From positions 62,001-126,000 of the forward strand of contig JAMWFC010000009.1 in assembly GCA_027475525.1 (NCBI GenBank): DNA of 64,000 bases. The letters are read 5' to 3'. Position numbers and translations under genes: made by a program. This stretch comes from Macrolepiota albuminosa (Eukaryota > Basidiomycota > Agaricomycetes > Agaricales > Agaricaceae). Below are positions 58,086 through 64,000 of the stretch, piece after piece; the first letter of the stretch is position 1, and each line of letters opens with the position of its first letter. The notes under the pieces were generated by a model that had not been told where the DNA came from, made no database searches, and saw nothing but the letters and a program-made list of their open reading frames with translations.

Positions 58086-59617
58086 ATGGTCTATGGGCGT
58101 GAAGTTGCAGGGCGATCCAGCCACACTGTTGTTGATGATAACAACTCCTCTCTTTCATACTCGGGAGCCTGGAAAAATGTTGGGTCAGAAGAATTTATAG
58201 CCAAGACTAACGTTACCCCCTCGCGGGCGAAAGAAAACACCGTACATCAGACTCAAGACCCTGATGCGTCAGCTACATTCTCCTTCACAGGTCTGTCCTT
58301 CAAGTTTATGGGGTGCTGTTGATAATGGCCTTCTCATTCTTGGGACAGGCACTTCTGTGTTTGTATATGGCTTTTTAATCTCGAATTGTCAACCATCGAT
58401 GGAATTCACTATTGATGGTGAAGCTTCCAAACCGACCACAGCAAATATCTTGTCAGATTGTGCTAATGGTGCTTTATCACCCCACAAATGGTATTCAAAT
58501 CCTGATCTTGAACCTGGTCAACATACACTCAAGATACAAATGAAAGATGCAACATCGGAGGGTGATCAATATTTCATACTGGATTATGTCGAGTACACAC
58601 CTTCTTTCCAAGATATACCCAATTCGATATCGACTACAGCGGTTCGCAACTCAACATCCACATCATCCCTCTCCAAGACTGTTTCCCCTCCATTGCCAAG
58701 TAACGTACCTCATCAAAATACCACTTCTATAGCATCATCACAAGGCCCATCCACATCATCACAAGGCCCATCCGCATCACAAGGCCCATCCGCATCACAA
58801 GGCCCATCCGCATCACAAGGCCCATCCGCATCACAAGGCCCATCCGCATCATTACAAAGCCCATCCACATCAACATTGACCACCAATACAACTACACATA
58901 TTCACTTCGTATCAACCACTGTTCCATCTTTACCTTCATCGAATGTTATAGTGGCTAGCTCCTCCAATGCTGCTCACCCTGCCAACCCTCATTCTGTACA
59001 CATAGGCATCATTATCGGTGTCATTTGTGCATCCGCAGGCATACTCTTCGTGATTCTTATTTTATTTTTCTGGAATAAACGGCGCTCAAGGACGAATGGT
59101 TCTACTTTGTCCTTGATAACTCAAAAGATCAAAAAATTAAAGAGAACCTTAGTGCATTGGACGGTCCCTGATAGGCAAATAGGTGATTATTCATCTTGGT
59201 TTTTTTTTTCGTCAAGTTGTCTTTACATGACACATGTTTATGGCAGATCCGTTCCCGTCTTCTTTGCAACCTCAACCGACGCAACAAAAATTACATCCTC
59301 CAATGCTGACAGAGCCGGCCACAGATTCCCTTCAGGATAATATATCTGATAACACAAGTGAAACGCGTTCCAAAGTTAAACTTGGGGAGTTGGGAACTTG
59401 GCTCAAACGTGAAGCTTCCAACATACGAGTACGCTACTCACGGCTGGGAAGGAATAACGTGGACCAAGTCACCCTGGGTACAAATTTCGATGATCACAGA
59501 CGATCACAGTCTACCCTTCCACCTCCATATTACAAGACAAAACATCAAATGAATGACCAAGGAGATAATCATTCTCTACTACAGGGGGTTGTTTTGCAAG
59601 AGGGAGGTAGCAAATAG
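58086..59617 (+). CDS. Mucin-like single-pass membrane protein (paralogue 1)
   Basis: Three exons (58086-58290, 58349-59182, 59247-59617), 469 aa from the ATG used; the frame stays open to 58026 and an upstream signal-peptide exon may be missed. The extracellular part has VDDNNSSLSYSGAW and ENTVHQTQDP, then GTSVFVYGFLISNCQPSMEF and DQYFILDYVEYTP, a beta-rich jelly-roll-like module common in Agaricomycete surface proteins. A Ser/Thr/Pro stalk follows (about residues 200-310) containing an 18-bp coding minisatellite (SASQGP units), then a membrane span (GIIIGVICASAGILFVILIL), basic stop-transfer NKRRSR and a cytosolic tail ending near LPPPYYKTK. Its tail-to-tail neighbour at 60159-61588 is a diverged paralogue. 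Function unknown, probably cell surface. Confidence 0.8.
58736..58855 (+). repeat. 18-bp coding minisatellite
   Basis: About six units of tcacaaggcccatccgca, encoding repeated SQGPSA in the stalk of the mucin-like protein. The first unit carries an insertion and a CG to CA variant. Units 2-6 are nearly identical, so copy number probably varies between strains. Confidence 0.9.
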
Positions 59618-60158
59618 ATTCTGGACTTTATAAGATTGTGACAATATGTTGAGATGGATTCTGGCCTGCGATTGCGTTCACCATTTCCTTTTTTTTGCAG
59701 GGAATGAAGTGGCTCTACCCACTGCACACTCGGTCCAGCATCGAAAAAATTTGGGAGCACAATGGAGGTTAGAGTGAGCTTATAGTCCGGCTCCCTTTTA
59801 AGCAGCGACAGAGATTCAAATATATGTTCAAGGACCCTCTAGATGTATGTCACACGTTGTTCGCTGAAGTATGGTCGTAAAGACGATCGTTTTCATCCTT
59901 CAAATTGACATGAAGTTCATGCGAGGACTAAATTCAGTATGGACTGAGTAGACACTACCTCATAGCCATAGTCGTATCTGTAGGAATATGCCACGGTAAA
60001 CCTAATCCACTGAAATGAAAGTGCAAAGTGCAAGTTTCTGGTGCTAAGAAAACCACACATTCTAGCCTTGGCCCAATAAGGGTATATATGCAATGTCACA
60101 AAACCAGTGGTTAAAGGGTATCCGTCCGTTACATCTTCCCTGCAAAACAACTCCTTGG
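59618..60158. other. Convergent 3' ends
   Basis: 541 bp between the stops of the two paralogous membrane-protein genes. No gene; expected to hold both 3' UTRs. Confidence 0.5.
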
Positions 60159-61588
60159 TCACTCATTGCTCCGGGTGTCGTCGTAATAAGGAGGCGGAAG
60201 GATAGGTTGTACTTGTCTTCCATCGTCCGTACTCGTGACGACCTGATCGGTGCTATTCCCTTCTAGCTGGGCGTAGCGTACTTGCATTCCGGCAACTTCG
60301 CGTTCAAGCCGAGTTACTAGCTCTTGAAGTCGCGTGTTCGTTGCGTTGGAGTGACCAACCGAATTTGCCTCGAAGTCATCTGAGGTTAGCTCTTGTGAAC
60401 TTGAGAAATTTGATTTCTCTTGCGCCATGCGAGGTTGTAGGGCGGACGGGAATGGTTCTACTTCTACTGAATGTGTTATGGAATATACTGAAGAAAGGAG
60501 AGAGTAATAGTAATAGATACCTTCTCTAGGTAAATGAGGGGTATCATCATGAACCAAGACTCTCTCTGTCATTTGATAACGACTTGTTCCAGAGCGCCGT
60601 TTTCGCCAGAAGAACATGACAATGAAGACAAGGACAAGTGCGCCTACAACAGCACCGATAATGGCACCTACGAGGACTGAATGGGTATTGTTAGCAGAGG
60701 GCGATTGCTGTTGGTGAGCAGACTTGGAGGAGCTGGGTACTATTGCATTTGATGAGGATCCAGTTGGTGCCGTGTTAGATCCACTTGAAACAGTGATAGA
60801 TGTTTGAAATTTTGTTGTTGTAGTGATGGTAGATAGCGCTAAGGATGGGCTTTTTGATCCTTCAGATTCGGTGGTACTGGAGGTTTGATGAGGCAGGATA
60901 GTCGATGTGTGACTTGCCTGAGACGAGACAGTTTGTGTTGGTGACTGCCCAGTAGTACTAGAAGTGGGAGTAGGTGTTGGTCTAGGTGTTGAGGTACTAA
61001 TACTCGCAGATGATCTGGTGGTCGTCGGAGTGGTTATGAAATCCAAAGGCATGTACTGGATATAATCCAGTATAAAATATTCGTTAATCTGCGACTCGTT
61101 ACCTCTCATCTGCATCGTAAGAACATGTTCGCCAGATGAAAGGTTTTTTACTGAGAACCACGGCATGCTCGTCAAAGCACCATCAACACAACCGGACAAA
61201 CTTTGCGCTGCTGTCTCTGTGTCTTTGTCATCAACGGTGAAAGTCATCGGTGGTTGACATCCCGTAACGACGAGGCCGTGAACAGACACAGAGGTGCCTG
61301 TTCCGCCATTTATGAAGAATGAGAAGCTCGCTCTCAACGATATTCCAGAAAAAACAGACCTTTGAAGCGGAATGTAGCGACAGCTGTAGGGGATCGAGTC
61401 TGATGCACCGTATTCTCTTGGGCTATTGATGGGGTATCCTTAGTGCCGCCCACAAGATCTCCTGCTCCAACAGCACTCCATTCTCCTGAGTATGATATAG
61501 AATTGTCGGTATCATCGACAAGCAAAGGCTGAATGGATCGCCCTGCAACTTTAGGCAGATACAGGTCATCGACCATGTGCAATTTCAC
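60159..61588 (-). CDS. Mucin-like single-pass membrane protein (paralogue 2)
   Basis: Three exons (61588-61360, 61297-60521, 60466-60159), 437 aa, at the same intron positions as paralogue 1. The same layout is seen: VDDTDNSISYSGEWSAVG and ENTVHQTRSP; GTSVSVHGLVVTGCQPPM and NEYFILDYIQYMP; a Ser/Thr-rich stalk; a membrane span (SVLVGAIIGAVVGALVLVFI), then WRKRRSG; then a coiled tail (LQELVTRLEREVAGMQVRYA) and the C-terminus LPPPYYDDTRSNE. The second intron is 54 nt with no stop, so its retention would only lengthen the protein. The N-terminus may lack an upstream exon. Confidence 0.8.
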
Positions 61589-64000
61589 AAGTCGGACCGC
61601 CTTCGTGAAACGGTCAAAAGGAAGTGACGCAGTATAGTGGTTCTTGGTTTGAGTATAAATGGTTTCTTCGTTTGCGAAAACAGTATGGGATAGCCGAACT
61701 GAAGAAGGCCTTGGTCAAGAGTTCAACGATTGGATCGTCATGGAGTATCCTACCGTCAAATCCTGGAGGTTATATGACCGAAACTCTCGTTGCCGAAGTA
61801 CGACTTGAAAGTTGAGGAGAAGAATGGTGGCTGCTGAAGTGCTGGCCAAAAGCTTGAATTGATGATGCCAAGCAGACAGATGATCTGATTGATACACAAT
61901 GGAAGACGAGGTAACTAGGATGATGAGCGCTGAGCATATCACACATTGGTTGAATTGTCCAGTACACTAGCAGACATTCGTGCCAAAGCTGAAATCACTC
62001 ATTTAAAAGACGTAGAGTATGTGTTGAGTGGTAACTTGGACTGATCTGAAAAAACGCGGTCACTTCTGATTGTCATTATCTGAACTTCCCAGACTGGTCC
62101 TGTCCAACAATATATGTGATGCTGACAAATCCTTATCAGCAGTGCAAGAGTACTGATAGAGAAGTACACACCACATGTCTTCCATCCATCAAGAGTTCCA
62201 CATGCAGCGACGCATTTATTAATATCGACTGATGGGGATGGATGTCAGCATGATAAATATGTCAGACACAATCAAGGATGTAGTGGAAAATTATCGGAAT
62301 GACAACCATTGAGGGGCGATAAAATATGTATGACCACGAGGGTAAATATGTATGACCACGAGGGTAAATATGTATGACCACGAGGGTAAATATGCTGTAA
62401 ACCATCAAGCCTCGGAAAGGCAGTGTTGAAAACATCTAACACAGCCAGACCCAATGATTCTAGACGCATCGATGTGAAGGAAAGTTCCATCATTGACATC
62501 CGTCTCAAATGGAAAGGTTTCGAGAAAGAAAATGCTCCAGAATAAGCAAAGAACACCAGACTGGATGTGCGACAACAACAGCAACGAAAATACGGGGATT
62601 ACCCTCGTTAAGGCTGCATGCACGGCTAGTGCACTGCTGAAGAAGCGAGCTTTTCAACACCGACCGGTTATGTAGCCGTGTGAATAAGAAACTTTTATCG
62701 TCATACTAGTGACGGCAAACGTAGAAGAAATGGTTCAGCTGACGCAGTAAGGATAACCTGGTAGTTTGGCAAAGGGAGATCAGATGAAAAAGCAGTTCTG
62801 AGAAGGATGACCAAAGGAGTCCCTGATGGAACTGCTGATGGGCGTAAGACGCTGTTCTACTGCTCAAGTTCAATGGGACTGCTTGACAGTCTCTGCAGCG
62901 GGGATGAACTCATAACAGATCGTGGATTGCTTCAGGCCGCATGTTTAACAACGAGTCGTTACATGTCGGGACACGTGGATCCTTCATTGCTTCCACTCAC
63001 GCCGAGTCAACAGATTCTTCTTGCCATCAAAGTTATCAAAGGTAACCATTCTTCCTAGATCCTTCTCCGGCTCTCCTCCCGGTCACTACTGGGCTAGTTG
63101 AAAATGACGCCGACACGTTCAAGAGGTTCTAAAGCGGCTCTACCAGCTGAGGTCGGACCAGAAGAAAAGCAGGAGCAGGAGAGGTCAGTGGAGTGAAATA
63201 AGCATGGAGCTCGGCGTGGCGATGTTGAGGAGGGCAGCAGAGAAGGGAGAGGGAGGGTCAGAAGCGTAGGAAGCAGAAAGTGAAGACGGAGAAGCGAAGG
63301 ATGGAGCGCCAGGGACGAGGGAATGATATCAATATTGTGTGCATTTATTTGTTCGTCCTACTGCCGTCCGCTGACCTCGTCTACGGTCTTTGTGTTTTCG
63401 ACAGGCTGTTTCCTCACGTCTCAATCGCGCTTCGGTCGTAGAAGAGCCAGCGAAAGCCAAAATGAGTGTACCTGAGGATATCTCGGTTAGGGGAGACAAC
63501 GGAAGCTTGTGGAGACTTCGCGTGCTGCTATCGGTGCAGAGGAACAGGGTATTGATGTAGAGCGGGCAAGTAATTGAGAATGGACGCTTGGACAGAATGA
63601 TGAGTGGAGGAAAAAGATGGCGCGTAAGAAGTAGAGTGCAGACTCTGCAGTCCATGGTGTGTTTCATGTCTTTTGTCATGTATCTACTAGTATGGAATGA
63701 TTGTGACTCATTGTTCTATTGCAGATAACGCCCACGCAGCAAGAAGGCAATGTAAGAAGGATATATATCATATTAAGCCGGAGTTGGTGGCATATAATAA
63801 ATAGAAGGGAATGGCGCTTGGCATGTGGCACCGGGCTCGCTGGTGGCTTTCGACCCCCAAGGTGGGTTCGTTCCAGGTATGTCGTTCTCTTGCCCTCTCT
63901 GCAACTTATCTTTTTACGTTATTTGTAGATTCGATTCGTCAGCAAGAGCAATGGCTTGCGACCGCGACCTTGTAACGGGACGCGAACTCAATATATTATG
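61589..64000. other. No confident gene
   Basis: Only short, unsupported ORFs (for example 83 aa at 62807 plus and 116 aa at 63679 minus). Holds a minisatellite at 62322-62395. A gene continuing beyond the window end cannot be excluded. Confidence 0.45.
62322..62395 (+). repeat. 22-bp minisatellite
   Basis: Three identical units of aaatatgtatgaccacgagggt plus a partial fourth. Intergenic. Confidence 0.95.

Noticed and set aside
63329..63679. 116-aa minus-strand ORF
   Set aside because: No domain, no intron structure, and composition like surrounding non-coding DNA.
1..64000. tRNA, rRNA and CRISPR features
   Set aside because: Reading for tRNA B-box-like sequence and regularly spaced repeats gave no convincing candidate; a tRNA-scanning program was not available, so absence is not proven.

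Overview
This window is a piece of a basidiomycete (mushroom-class, Agaricomycetes-like) nuclear genome. The evidence is: many short GT-AG introns of about 45-60 nt splitting almost every recognisable gene; an alpha-kinase and an integrase-like DDE gene of kinds that are multiplied in Agaricomycetes; fungal Ty3/gypsy retroelements; and single-copy fungal genes (aquaglyceroporin, UPF3, Avt-type vacuolar transporter). I do not assign a species. Gene models were read by eye from splice signals and reading frame; no database search was run.

Layout. 1-18.2 kb is a nested retroelement graveyard. It holds a multi-exon Cys-cluster gene on the minus strand (300-2678), an approximately 1 kb LTR (family A, 2825-3869), an inverted and CpG-decayed copy of the same gene (3870-5080), a dead Ty3/gypsy gag-pol on the minus strand (7190-12494), LTRs of a second family B (one a clean solo LTR with a 5-bp target duplication), and a second dead gypsy integrase on the plus strand. 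18.2-24.1 kb is AT-rich decayed DNA, including 2.8 kb with no CG dinucleotide. 24.1-30.2 kb is bounded by a near-perfect inverted repeat and holds two apparently intact minus-strand genes, an alpha-type protein kinase and a DDE integrase-like transposase, plus shuffled internal repeats. This is the best candidate for an undescribed mobile unit. 30.8-35.0 kb is ordinary gene space: a 9-exon aquaglyceroporin divergent from a bHLH transcription factor. 35.7-39.6 kb is a solo family A LTR split by a recent small LTR element carrying gag-like ORFs but no visible pol. That element has a TGAGT target duplication and contains the only assembly gap. 39.4-43.6 kb is again AT-rich and almost CpG-free.

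44-62 kb is a conserved gene block: vacuolar amino-acid transporter (Avt3/4-like, 44284-46247), a broken unrecognised gene (47.6-49.3 kb), a promethin/LDAF1-like membrane protein (50573-51553), a GT8 glycosyltransferase (52343-53466), the nonsense-mediated decay factor UPF3 (53534-54873), and a convergent pair of diverged mucin-like single-pass membrane proteins (58086-59617 and 60159-61588) whose cytosolic tails both end in a PPPYY motif. 62-64 kb shows only a minisatellite.

The genes do not form one pathway. The window's main interest is the contrast between intact genes and repeats that lost their CpGs, the alpha-kinase/DDE unit, and an assembly signature: three tandem duplications and one gap edge in which the identical segment is exactly 77 nt.
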